Shown here in pieces: positions 35,537 through 46,689 of a DNA stretch of 64,000 nucleotides; the stretch's first letter is position 1; the number at the start of each line of letters is the position of its first letter. This stretch comes from Rhizophagus clarus. Its lineage: Eukaryota > Glomeromycota > Glomeromycetes > Glomerales > Glomeraceae. The stretch spans positions 498,501 to 562,500 of the forward strand of contig BLAL01000060.1 in the NCBI GenBank assembly GCA_015698045.1. Direction: 5' to 3'. The notes beneath the pieces are model-generated. The model saw only the letters and a list, made by a program, of their open reading frames with translations. It did not search any database and was not told where the DNA came from. A program made the translations under genes and the position numbers.

Positions 35537-37551
35537 ATGTCAGCTTCTTCAGCTTCAAAAAGACATACTTCGCAAGATTTAGTAAAAGATGATGATCTCA
35601 CACCAGTACCAAGCAAGAAACAAAAGCTTGACACCTCTCCTGCAGATAATGATTCATCAGAACTTAATACGATCCTTTCAAAGTTAGAGGATTTGGCAGA
35701 AACGGCGGAAATCACTGAAGAAAATGTTGAAGAAGTGCCTGATATATTAAATAAAAATTATATAGATCCAAATTTTATTACAAGATTTTATTTTTCTTTT
35801 AGAAAAAATCAACTTTTTACTGATGAAACCTCTCAGGCAGTAATTTACGATTCACCATTTACTATAGCTCATTTACCAAATATATTTGATAATGAATTTC
35901 TTTCTAAAGTCAAAGACGAAGTTAAAGAACTAGATTTCGATGTTAAATCTAGTGATCTTTATGAATTTCATCAAAGTCTAGACTTAAAGATTTGCGAAAA
36001 GCCTAATCTTTCCAAATTACGTGACACCGTTTATTCGAGCTCTTTCGTTCGTACTATATCTAATTTAGTAGGATTTGATCTAGACTGTACTCCCGATTTG
36101 TCTGTTCAAAAATATGAAAAAGGGAGTTATCTTTTGTGCCACGACGACGATATTAAAGATGATGATTTTATAAACGGAAGGATAATTGCTTTTATTATCT
36201 ATTTGGTTGATGAAAATTGGTCAAAAGAGGATGGTGGTGCTTTGGAATTTTTTAACACGTAAGGAATTTTTTTTTTATTATTTTTGATTTTTAATAGATG
36301 ATTTGCATATTTATTAATTTAGTAAATTATTTTTTTTATAGAGATTCTCAAGGACATCCAGATGAAATAACACTTTCGATTACACCGAAATGGAATACGA
36401 TGATTTTTTTTGCACTAAGTCCTACTTCCTTTCATCAAGTATCCGAAATCAATTCTTCTTCAAAAAACCGGTATTCAATTTCTGGATGGTTTCATGGACC
36501 CTTAAATACTAGATTATCACGTGCATATTTCGCAGCACCTATCTCAGAAGATTTTGATCTTGGAGACTTTCTAAACCCCGTTTATTTGAATGAAAAAAAT
36601 AAACAAAGAATATTAGAAAAGCTACAGAAGGATTCTTATATTTTATTATCTGAATTCTTACGAGATGATGTTTTCAATAGATTGATGGCAAGTATAAAGG
36701 AAACTGGATGGGAAGAAAAATCTATAGGACCTCCTTTTATAAGAAAATATTATCTTCTTAAAGATTCAGAAATTAGTGATTTTAATGGTTATAATAATAA
36801 TAATATTAAAGATTATAAGAACTCATCATCATCATTTTGTAAATATGTTTATGAATTCTTTAAATCAAGATCATTTTCAACGTATATCAAGGAAATCTCA
36901 AATTGGCAAACCACAGGTGTAGCATCAGAATTTCGTCAATTTCGATCCGGTAGCTATACTGTAATTCATGATCAAGCTCAAGATAGAATTGGAGCGGATG
37001 TTACTTTATTTTGTATTGAAAGTGGTTGGAATGAAAAATGGGGAGGCGGAACTAGTTATGTTGCTAATGAACATGAATTACTCGTTATTTATCCTAAGAA
37101 AAATACACTAAGTATTGCAATAAGGGAAGCAGGTACTTTAAAATTTGTTAAGTACGTTAATTCTCGTGCAGCTTTTCCAAGGACAGAGATGTCTTTTATT
37201 TATTGGGATGATGATTATAATGGGGGAGAGGAAGAAGAGGATGAAGAAAATGAAGAGGTCGAAGAGAACGAAGGGGAAGTTGAAGAGAATAAAGAGGGAG
37301 TTGAAGAGAATGAAGAGGGAGTTGAAGAAAATGAAGAGGGAGTTGAAGAGAATGAAGAGGGAGTTGAAGAGAATGAAGAGGGAGTTGAAGAGAATGAAGA
37401 GGGCGTTGAAGAGAATGAAGAGGGCGTTGAAGAGAATGAAGAGGGAGTTGAAGAGAATGAAGAGGAAGTTGAAAAGAATGAAGAAAGAGTTGAAGAGAAT
37501 AAAGAAGGAGTTGAAGAGAATGAAGGAGTTAAAAAGATTGAAGAGAATTGA
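35537..37551 (+). CDS. Ofd1/Tpa1-type prolyl hydroxylase, one intron
   Basis: Exons 35537-36258 and 36342-37551 give 643 residues. The donor GTAAGG and acceptor TTTTATAG keep the frame across codon 241. The N-terminal 70 residues are polar and acidic. The oxygenase domain (about 75-300) has iron ligands H202 and D204 in CHDDD, H272 in SFHQVSE, and R284 for 2-oxoglutarate just before SISGWFHGP. A second, catalytically silent-looking jelly-roll of the Ofd1 C-terminal type (about 306-535) follows, with YTVIHDQ near 446-452. In yeasts this family hydroxylates a proline of ribosomal protein uS12; in fission yeast it also controls the sterol regulator Sre1 by oxygen. The tail (537-643) is an acidic GVEENEE repeat. 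The N-terminus is chosen as the first ATG after the promoter motifs. Confidence in family is high; substrate here is inferred. Confidence 0.92.
36259..36341 (+). other. Intron of the hydroxylase gene
   Basis: 83 bases, GTAAGG at the 5' end and a T-rich TTTTTTTATAG at the 3' end. An alternative AG at 36296-36297 would leave codons MICIFINLVN in the protein between two conserved oxygenase segments, so the later acceptor is preferred. Confidence 0.85.
37216..37551 (+). repeat. Coding 21-bp minisatellite, acidic tail
   Basis: About a dozen copies of a 21-bp unit (GGAGTTGAAGAGAATGAAGA plus one base) encode seven-residue GVEENEE repeats at the hydroxylase C-terminus. The central copies are almost identical in DNA, while the outer ones vary (EEVEKNEERVEENK). 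The purine-rich strand is the coding strand, so the antisense frame (37138-37602) is open only by consequence. Confidence 0.93.
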
Positions 37552-37649
37552 AAAAGAATTGATGTTAAATAAGTTGGAGAAATTGAAGATGATAACTTGC
37601 AAGGTTTTTTTTGTTGTTAAGTGATATTTCCCTTATAAATAATGAAAAT

Positions 37650-38397
37650 AGTGTAACTTGATGGCTTGTAAATAGATGTTTTACAAAAAAAAAAAAAAAA
37701 TAGTAATAAATTACTTTAATAAATAATTAAAATAAAATAAAATAAAAATAATTTTTTTTTTTTTTTTTACTAATAAATATTTACTAATATTACTGATTTA
37801 TATAGATTTTTATTTTTAATGGATTAAAACAACAGTATTAAAATTAAGATAAAATAAAATAAAATAATAATAAAAATTACTAATATTAAGAATATCAATA
37901 TATATTAAAAATTACAAGAATTTAAAGTTTAAAATAATTTATTTTATATATAATTTACTAAATAATCAATTAATAGTACATATAAATTATTAAAAATTTA
38001 TTAAAAAAAATTAATTTACTTTTAAAAAATCTAAAAATATAGTAAAAATACAGAATACAGAAAAATACAATTTTTTAATAAATTATATATTGAAACTTTT
38101 AGTAAAATAATATTATATATTGAATTTTATAAAAATTCATATAAAAAATATAGTATAGAAATTTTGCAAAATTGATTTTTTAATAAAACCAATTAAATGA
38201 TCATTAGTTATGATTATCAATATCTATTATACTTATAATATATTATTAATATAAAATATTAATAGTTAAGGCTGTTCCAACTTAATTATTCATTTAATAT
38301 TCAGATTTTGAGAAAAGTTTGAAGAAGAAAAGAATTCTAAATAAATAAATTAAATTAATTAAAAAAAAAGTATTTAAATATATATATTATTATATGT
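37650..38397. other. AT-rich gene-free DNA
   Basis: Begins right after the hydroxylase with A and T runs. No frame or repeat of note. Confidence 0.6.
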
Positions 38398-38399
38398 TT

Positions 38400-38657
38400 A
38401 TTAAAAGGGTTTAATAATTTTCTGCACCTGCGATGCACCACACCCTTTTTTGTTACCTGTGTTACACCCCTTCTCTTTTCATTTTTTTATATGTATTCTG
38501 GAGACTTAGAATTTTTTCAGTTGTAAAAAATCTATTTTTCACGCCCCTAGTTAAATGTCACATGTTTAATTTTGCCTGGCATTACAGTAATTTTGCCCAG
38601 AGTGTTCAGGATGCGATGTATCACAGGTGCGGAAAAAAATAAACCCCTTATTAAAAT
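38400..38657. mobile_element. MITE of about 258 bp
   Basis: The left end reads TTAAAAGGGTTTAATAATTT then TCTGCACCTGCGATGCA. The right end on the minus strand reads TTAATAAGGGGTTTATTTTT then TTCCGCACCTGTGATACA. These form terminal inverted repeats of about 40 bp differing mostly by transitions. The interior is GC-richer than the surroundings and includes a chance 69-codon frame (38433-38642). Confidence 0.75.
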
Positions 38658-38659
38658 TT

Positions 38660-40118
38660 AAATTTTTTAAAAAATAAAGAAAGGTAAAAAATATTAAATA
38701 AACAATTAAGTTGAAACAACCTAATTTAATAAAAATTATAAATATATAATACAGATGTATAATAATACCTTTTTTTTTAATCTATCTGATTTTTAATTTT
38801 TTATAAGAATTTTTTTTTTTATTTTTATACTATAAATCCAAAATACTATTATAATCTATAATTATTATGATAATTATAATATATATATTATATTAAAATT
38901 AATTTATTGTTTAATAATATTTTTTTTATTTGTCAGTTTAAAAATAATTCAAATAAAGAATTTTTTAATAAATAATATATGATTTTAAATAGAAAATCTT
39001 TATAGTTTTTTATTAATTATTACTTTATTTACTTTAAATATTAATTAGATAATGTGATCTATTAAATAATCAAATTATATGGGGTCTTTGCAATAGAAAA
39101 GTACAAAACTCAAAAAAAAATAAAAAGTTAATTAATATTAAATTTACACTTATTTTAGCATAAAAAACATAATTAGCATATAAAGTAAATTTAAAAATTT
39201 TTTTGAGTTTCGTACCTTTTTATTGCAAAGACCCCATATAATAAAATAATTGATAAATAGATATAGTAGAATAAATATTATATAACTTATTGAAATTTAA
39301 AAAAAATTAAATTTAATATAAAGTATTTTATACTTATATTTTGATAATTTTATTTATAAGTAATAGTTATTTATTTTAAAAATAAAAACTAAAAAATTTT
39401 AACAAATCAATTTGAAGTATTGATAAAAAAAGATAAAAAAAAATATAAAAATCAAATCAAATTAACTAAAATATTTAAAAAAAAATAAAAGAAATAAAAT
39501 TCTAAAAAAAGTAAAAAGTTATTTAAAATTTTTCTTTTTATGAAAGAAAAATACTTGGATTACTTTATATTTAAGTAATCATTAAGAAAAACAGTAAAAT
39601 ATTTATACTAAATGATTAAATAAATTATTATAAAAATTAAAAATCAGTAATTATATTTGCAAACTGGTAAAAAATTAAATTATTATTATTTTTGAAAAAT
39701 AATTTTACTTTTTATGAATTTTTTATATAAAATCTTATAATAAAATTTATTATTATTTATTATTAAAAAAATTATTAAAAAATATTTCTTTATTTTATTA
39801 GAATAAAAAAATTAAAATCTATTGATTAACTAATTATAGTCAATTCTTAATTTAGCAAACCCTTGATATAATAAATTTCTAATTGTATTTAAATAGTTTT
39901 ATAAAAAAAAGTATGTAAATATCTAGAAAATTTAATTATTTATTTAACTTTATATTAATTTAATAAGTGACAAATATTATTTAAACAATTTGTTATTTAA
40001 AATTATATATATTATAATAATACTTACTATAAATATTATAATATAATAAAAAATAATAATGTAAATTTTTTATATTTATTAATAAAACATATTATATATA
40101 TAATATATCTTTTATTTT
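38660..40118. other. AT-rich gene-free DNA around a MITE
   Basis: Among the most AT-rich DNA of the window. The only feature seen is the MITE at 39080-39236. Confidence 0.6.
39080..39236. mobile_element. 157-bp MITE, copy 1
   Basis: Starts TGGGGTCTTTGCAATAG and ends with the matching CTTTTTATTGCAAAGACCCCA, with arms of about 40 bp. TA dinucleotides flank both sides (39078-39079 and 39237-39238), as for Tc1/mariner-type insertions. A second copy of exactly the same length lies at 43399-43555. Confidence 0.9.
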
Positions 40119-41930
40119 TTTTTTTTATTAAGACGTTAAAGCCGTATATATTTATTACATTAAATAAAGACGCTAAAAAACATCGCTAATTATATAAAAA
40201 CTATACTTTCAGCCCAAGGACTGGTCTTACCATATGCCTAGAACATTAACAAATTATTAAAAGTATATAAAGAAAAAAGGTAGAAAAAAGGAAAAATTCT
40301 ACGAAAAGAGGTAATCTAAGCTGCTAAATAATGTCTGATCATTTCTTTACTTCAATTTAAGATTACTTGTTAATTCATCCAGGATTTTCTTAATTGTCTT
40401 GACTTCCGCATAAAGGTCACGTTTGGAGATCTTGGATTTAGAGTCATGCTGCTTCGATGATTTCTTAAGCGCCTGCGAATCGATGTCATCTTTTCGTTGG
40501 TGTGTTTTTGAATCCTTCATTCGAGGATTTCTTATGTAGGTCTTGTTCGACTCTGTAGCTAGAATAGACTTGGATGGTTTGTTAGAAGATTTGGTGTCAA
40601 CATAATCTCCTTGCTTCTTTCACTTAGCCGAATGGGGGAAGGTGAGACTAATCTTCTTGGATTTTATCAGGATCGTGGTATGTTTACACTATAAAACGTT
40701 CTTGCCATACCAGAGGGTCAGGTTACTAATGTACTTCTGTAAGTGTTCCCAGGTTTCGAAGTAACTGACAATCTTATGTGATCCATCTGGGAATTTAATT
40801 TCTTTGAACATTTTAACATTCAATTCACCAAGGAAAGTTAAATGTTGGGGGCACCATAAGTGAAGCCGTATTTATAGATTCAGGCAGATCATAAATAACA
40901 GCTTAGAATCTTTCTCTTTCTTTTCGTTCAGCAAGATTCCAAGTTACCGGGAACCATCAAGTAGGTATACCTGTAAGAGAAGCCATCCACTATGCTTCAT
41001 AATTCTGAAAGAATTCCAAAATGACTAGCTTACATCATACCATCTTATATTTGCGCTGGCGCTTGGTCGATATCGATATTACATTATCCCAAGTGGATAG
41101 GTAAGATAATAATTCATAGTTATCCCACTTTGCAGGAATGTCATATATTAGGATATCTTAAATGAACTGGCAACCCTTGGGAGCCTGATATCCAGTGATG
41201 GCTTGCGCAGCCTCAGCGTCTTACATCTTGAGATGTTTATCTTTACCGGCATGACTGTCCAGTAGCGGTGCGAAAGACTCTTCAACTTTCTTGACCGTGT
41301 TATGTAAGGGCGGGGAAGGTGACTAAGAAGAAAGTACTTGTATGAACTCTGCCTCAGAGTCAATAGGAAACCTAAAGTCTTTGTCAATATTATCGTAGGA
41401 TATTGTTTTTTGCTTATTTTTCTTCTTTTTGCCTTTGCCTTTAGGCGTGATCTTGATTAGGCTATTGATAGCCTTTGTGTGAGGTTGCGATGGTGTTGAT
41501 TGGTGTGGATCAGGTGATGAAATATCCATATCCATCTCCTGTGTAAAGGCCAAATCTGGGGTGTTCGACACGTTGTTTACACACCCTAAAATTGGAGACT
41601 CTAGCTTTTTGGGGTACTAAGTCCTAACGTTTGCGTGAGTCGAAGTAAGGTGATAAGAGAAAAGCGTCACAAGCTCGTTGTTGAGCTGTTTTGTGTGGCC
41701 TATTGTATTATGGGTTTAAGTTCAGCAGTCTGGTTGAAGAACCCTCATTGACAAGCTTTTTTCCACTCGGCTATACCAGTCTTGTTAAGTATTATGTGCA
41801 GGTTTATGTCTTAAAAGGAAGAAAAAGACCTATAAAATATTTCTATAAAACGTTGTGTGAACTCGTCATATGTCTTATGTGTATATGTTTCTTGTAAAGA
41901 AATCATGACTATATGTGTTTTGTATTCAGA
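40119..41930 (-). pseudogene. Decayed LINE-type element carrying an RRM-like ORF1
   Basis: Reading on the minus strand, a frame starts at 41571 (MSNTPDLAFTQEMDMDISS..., 82 residues to 41323, with a basic KGKGKKKKNKQK stretch). It continues out of frame with an RRM-like segment, DILIYDIPAKWDNYELL (about 41080-41160), then WNLAERKERERF followed by a stop, then YDLPESINTASL, and a basic Lys/Ser-rich C-terminal region ending near 40350. A 3' untranslated part follows, ending in ACGGCTTTAACGTCTTAAT and a poly(A) (T run at 40115-40126 on the plus strand). This is the plan of a non-LTR retrotransposon ORF1. No reverse transcriptase or endonuclease frame lies between ORF1 and the tail, so the copy is ORF1-only or has lost ORF2. 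The 5' limit is uncertain. Confidence 0.65.
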
Positions 41931-41939
41931 AAACGCATT

Positions 41940-42859
41940 GATAATAAATTATAAAAATTTTTTTTTTTGCGAAAATTTGGTTCAGCATATTAGCGGAAAG
42001 AGTTCTGATTTATAATGATGTAATATATTTTTTATTAAAAATAATAAATTTTATATTTCTATAATTTATTAGTTATAATATAATACTAAAAAACTAAAGA
42101 ATAGTTTTAGAACTGTTGTTAAGTCCAGAATATGCATGACTCAATTTTTAAGTAGATTAATAGATAAATATTTTGTATAACTTTTACATAGAAATATATA
42201 GTTTTTTGTTATACTTCAAACTAATAATAGTATTATATAAATTTTTTTTAAGAATAAATATATTTGTAATAACCTGTTATAAATATTATTTATAATAACT
42301 TTAAAAAAAAAAATTATAAAGAAGTTTATAATATTTAAACTTTTAAAAAATATTATAATAAATGTATTTTTGCCTCCTCAGCAAGTTTGCTTAGAATGAC
42401 AAAGATGATTTTGAATGTTATTTTTGATTTATTTAACAAAAACCTTTTTTTTCACCAAGTGATCAGCAAAAAAATTTCCTTTTTTAAAAGGTCATTAAAA
42501 TGGGATAGAATTATGGAATTAAGAAATTACAATTGTAATAAATAATGAATATGATAAATATGTTTTTACTAACTGAAAAAATTTTAAGTTCCTGGAATAT
42601 TTAGTAAAAATAAAGAATAGAGGATGATTATTTTTACTATGATCACGTGATTTATCCTGCTTTAATAGTCTTTCTTTTTTGGGGTTATTAAAGCAGGGTA
42701 GAATTGGCCAGAATTACGGCATTAAGAAATTACAAATGTGACAAATAATGTATGTAATAAATATGTTTTTACTATAAATGTCAAATTAATATAGATATTT
42801 ACTTTTTTTCTTTCAAATAAAATTTTTTTAATCAATAATAGTCAGTGGAAATATCATAA
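41940..42859. other. AT-rich DNA with a direct duplication
   Basis: No gene. Two diverged direct copies lie at about 42475-42590 and 42655-42780, sharing GGAATTAAGAAATTACAA or its GGCATTAAGAAATTACAA form, then AATAAATATGTTTTTACTA. Confidence 0.55.
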
Positions 42860-44060
42860 AATTGGAAGAAAGTTTTTTTGTACTATGATATTACAATATA
42901 AATTATTGGTACATTATAGTCTTTAAGTCTATAGTATATATGTAAAATCCAAAGTTGGTCAAAATTAGTATAAATGGTTAAAATTGACAATCTTTAAATC
43001 ATAATTTTGGCTAAAATTTTCTTAATTCTGTCAAATTTATAATGCTGGCCTAAATTTGACTAAAATCAAAATTTTTAGATTATAGGTAACTCTGCATTTA
43101 TATAATATAACATTATTTTTAACAATTATGAGCATATTCGTCTAGTTCTTAAGAATACATTTATAAACAATAAAAAGTAAAAACTTCGCTTTATTCATTT
43201 CAATCTAACTGAAGAAGGTTACCTATTATTAACCTATTTTAATATAGTAACTAACTAATAAAATATTAAGAAAACTTTTTCAACTTTTTACTTTTGCTTA
43301 TTTTTTTGAAATATTTCATAAATATCTTTTATTTTAATGCTATTTAGATATAAAAAAAAAATTTACTTATTTATTTTTACTTATTTATAGTATATATATG
43401 GGGTCTTTGCAATAGAAAGGTACGAAACTAAAAAAAAAATAAAAATTTAATTAATATTAAATTTACACTTATTTTAGTATAAAAAACATAATTAGCATAT
43501 AAAATAAATTTAAAATTTTTTTTGAGTTTCGTACTTTTCTATTGCAAAGACCCCATATTTGTGATTTAACAGCTAACACAGTCAACATGAATTTTTTTAT
43601 AAATAAATAGTTTTTATTTTATTTTCACGTCAAATAAATTAAAATCTAAAAAATATTAAATTTTTTTTAATAAATTGTAAGTATTAGCATTATTACCACA
43701 ATACCACAATTTAGCATTAAAAATTTGATTTAAATAAATAAAAAAACTATTATATCTAACTAGTTTTTCAATTAAAAATCAATTTATAATATCAAGATAG
43801 ATCTAATGATATTATTTTGATAAATAAAAAAAGATTTATTAGCATTCTAATTAAAAAATTTTAACCAAATTCATAAATAACAAAAAATCTGGCTTAATAA
43901 TCACCTTTTTAAACTTAATGAAAGTTATTTATTTTGCTAAATTATATCTAAAAATAAAATATTTCTATTAAAAAAAGCTTTCATTAAAAGTTTTATAGGA
44001 ATAAAAAAATATTTTTTTTTATTATAAAAAGTAATTTTTTGCAGTTTACACAAAAGCTAA
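42860..44060 (-). repeat. AT-rich repeat family R, copy C (inverted)
   Basis: In reverse orientation this aligns with 44420-45360. Shared pieces include AACTAATAAAATATTAAGAAAA, AAATATCTTTTATTTTAA, TTCTTAATTCTG(G/T)C and the CACTTTATTCAGTTGCATCT region. The copy is interrupted by the 157-bp MITE at 43399-43555, which has no counterpart in copies A and B. Confidence 0.75.
43399..43555. mobile_element. 157-bp MITE, copy 2, nested
   Basis: Same length and almost the same sequence as 39080-39236: TGGGGTCTTTGCAATAG at the left, CTATTGCAAAGACCCCA at the right, and TA on both sides (43397-43398, 43556-43557). It is inserted in copy C of repeat R, so it is younger than the R duplication. Confidence 0.92.
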
Positions 44061-45650
44061 TTAGCTAACCATAATTGAATATTTCATCATATAACTAAAA
44101 AAGAAATTTTTTAATACAACGCTTATATAAATTAAGTAAATTAATAGTTCGTCATGTGTATTATAAATTTTTATCATCATTTCCTCTTTAGTAATATTTT
44201 TTTTTTTTTGCATTTACAAGAAAGTTCGTCTTAAAAATGAAGTTTTCCTCCAGATACAACTTAAAAGTAGATGTGAAATACAATTTAAATAACAAAAATA
44301 TATGTAATTTTATGAGAAAAAAAAGATTTACTAAGTTAAAAATGGCAGTTATTTAGGTAGTTTTTGTGTAAATCACAAAAAGTCAAAAAAAAAAAAAATT
44401 TTAAATTTAATAAAACTTTTAGTAAAAGCTTTTTTTAACAATAATTATCTCATTTCTAGCTATAATTTGGCGAAATAAACAACTTTTATTAAGCTTAGAA
44501 GGGTGATTATTATGTCAGATTTTTTGTTATTTGTAAATTTTATTAAAATTTTTTAATTAAAGCACTAATAAAAAATCTTTTTATCTATTAAAATAATACT
44601 ATTAGATCTATTTGGGTGTTATAAGTGAATTTTTGGTCAAAAAACTAGTTAAATATGATGTTTTTTTGTTTATTTAAATTAAACCTTTAATGCTTAAATC
44701 CTAGTATTATAATAATCATGTAAATTTTCGCAACTTATTAGAAAAAAACTTTAAAATTTTTAAATTTTAATTCATTAAATATGAAAATAAAACATAAATT
44801 ATTTATTTATAAAAAAAATTCTTATTAGCTATTAGGTCTATTTGCTTTGTTAAATTATAAATAAAGATAATACATTATGGATAAGTAAAATATTTTTTTT
44901 ATTTTTAAAGTAGCGTTAAAATAAAAGATATTTATATAATATTTAAAAAAAATAAGCAAAAGAAAGAAGTTAAAACAATTTTCTTAATATTTTATTAGTT
45001 TGCTATATCAAAATAACCATATAATTGACTACCTTTTTTGGCCAGATGCAACTGAATAAAGTGAAATTTTTGACTTTTAAAAAGTTTAAAAATATTTTTC
45101 AAGTCTTGAACGAACATGTTTACTATTGTTGGAAAAAGTATTACATTGCATAAATATGGTATTACCTTTGACCTGAAAATTTCAATTTTAACGTAATTTG
45201 GGCTGGCATTACGAATTTGGCCAGAATTAAGAAAAATTCGGCCAGAATTATGAATTATTGATTGGCAGATTTAACCAGATTGAGTTAATTTTGACCAACT
45301 TTAATTATATACGTGTACTATATATTTAAAGAGAATACTGTACCACAAACTTTTTTTTGCAAATTTTATTAAAAAAAATCTCCCTCTTTTTTCCATGATA
45401 TGGCCAGTGACTGATATATATTTGCTATTTAAATTGTATTTTATACCTACTTTTAAGTTCAATCAGAAAGAAAACTGTATTTTTAAGATGAACTTTCTTG
45501 TATATGCAAAAAAAAAAAAAATATTACTAAAGTGGAAATGATGATGGAAATTTATAATACATATAGCAAACTATCAATTTACTTAATTTGTGTAAGCATT
45601 GTATTTTTTTAGCTATAAGATAAAATATTTGATAATAGTTATACAAAATC
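44061..45650 (+). repeat. AT-rich repeat family R, copy A, with long terminal inverted repeats
   Basis: The first 240 or so bases (about 44070-44310) are the reverse complement of the last 250 (about 45400-45650). Shared pieces include AAATTAAGTAAATT(A/G)ATAG, TGTATTATAAATTT and ACAAGAAAGTTC(G/A)TCTTAAAAAT. This is a DNA transposon-like or foldback structure of about 1.58 kb without a transposase frame. It abuts copy C head to head. Confidence 0.72.
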
Positions 45651-46025
45651 ATTTTAATTAATGATTGTCAACTCAAGTGACATTTCTGATATCTGATAAT
45701 ATTTAATAATATATATTATATTAATTTTAACTATATTATATAAGATTTTAATCTCTTTTTCCTCTAAAATATTATTTAATATTTATTACTACTCTAATAT
45801 AAATTTAATATAAAATTAAATTTTTATATTTTTATTTTATATAACTATATTAATTAAAAAAAATCAAACCTTTCAATAAAAATTTTTAATTTTAATATTA
45901 ATATTAATATTAATAAAAATATATTATATTAACTTATTTATATAGTTGATTTATAATATAATAAATTTATGATATAATAAATTATATGATTTTTAACTAA
46001 TTAAATATAATAAAAATTCTTATTA

Positions 46026-46421
46026 CAGTCAAACCCCCTATATACTGATATTGCTGTTTTGGGAAAAAAGTATCAGTATATTAAATTATCAGTATGTAGA
46101 GGCTATTAGTAGATTGTAATGCTAGTCAAGAGTCTAATTTTGCTTTGCATTAATCCAATATATTCAGTATAAAATTGTGGTTTATTTTTGGTCAGAACAA
46201 GTTAATCAGGATAACATTATAATACTGGCCAAATTATGTTAATGTAACTTAAAATATTGGTATATAAATCAGATTTTCATATACATTACTATAAAGGGGT
46301 AGAAGAAAAAAATCAATATATCAAAAATTTTTTATTAATTGTGAAATGGGAAATAAAAAAAATATTATTATAAGCAAATAAATATTGATATATACTGTAT
46401 CAGTATATAGAGGATTGATTG
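46026..46421. mobile_element. Tc1/mariner- or pogo-like MITE of 396 bp
   Basis: The left end CAGTCAAACCCCCTATATAC pairs with the right end, which reads CAATCAATCCTCTATATAC on the minus strand. TA flanks both ends (46024-46025, 46422-46423). CAGT.AAACC..TATA ends are typical of pogo/Tigger-class elements. No transposase is present. Confidence 0.75.
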
Positions 46422-46689
46422 TATATCAAATCAGCTAATTAAATTTTTTATTATAATTAAATAAACAGGTAAAATTTTTTATTATAAAATTTTATATAAT
46501 ATTTATTAATTTTTTAAAAAAAAATGTATGTTTATTTTTTGAAATTATAGTTTTTAAATAATATAAAAATTAAAATATTTTATTATATAAAATTTTAAAA
46601 AATGTGATTTAAATATTAATTAATTAATAATTAACAATTATTTTAAATTACCTATTATCATTAATTAAAATAATTTTATATAATCATAC

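Noticed and set aside
36298..36341. Start of a separate second gene at the ATG at 36298
   Set aside because: The ATG lies in the intron; splicing 36259-36341 joins two halves of one oxygenase domain in frame.
37138..37602. 154-codon minus-strand and 159-codon plus-strand frames over the acidic tail
   Set aside because: They are other-frame readings of the 21-bp coding repeat of the hydroxylase.
38433..38642. 69-codon frame as a membrane protein gene
   Set aside because: It lies entirely inside a MITE with clear inverted ends.
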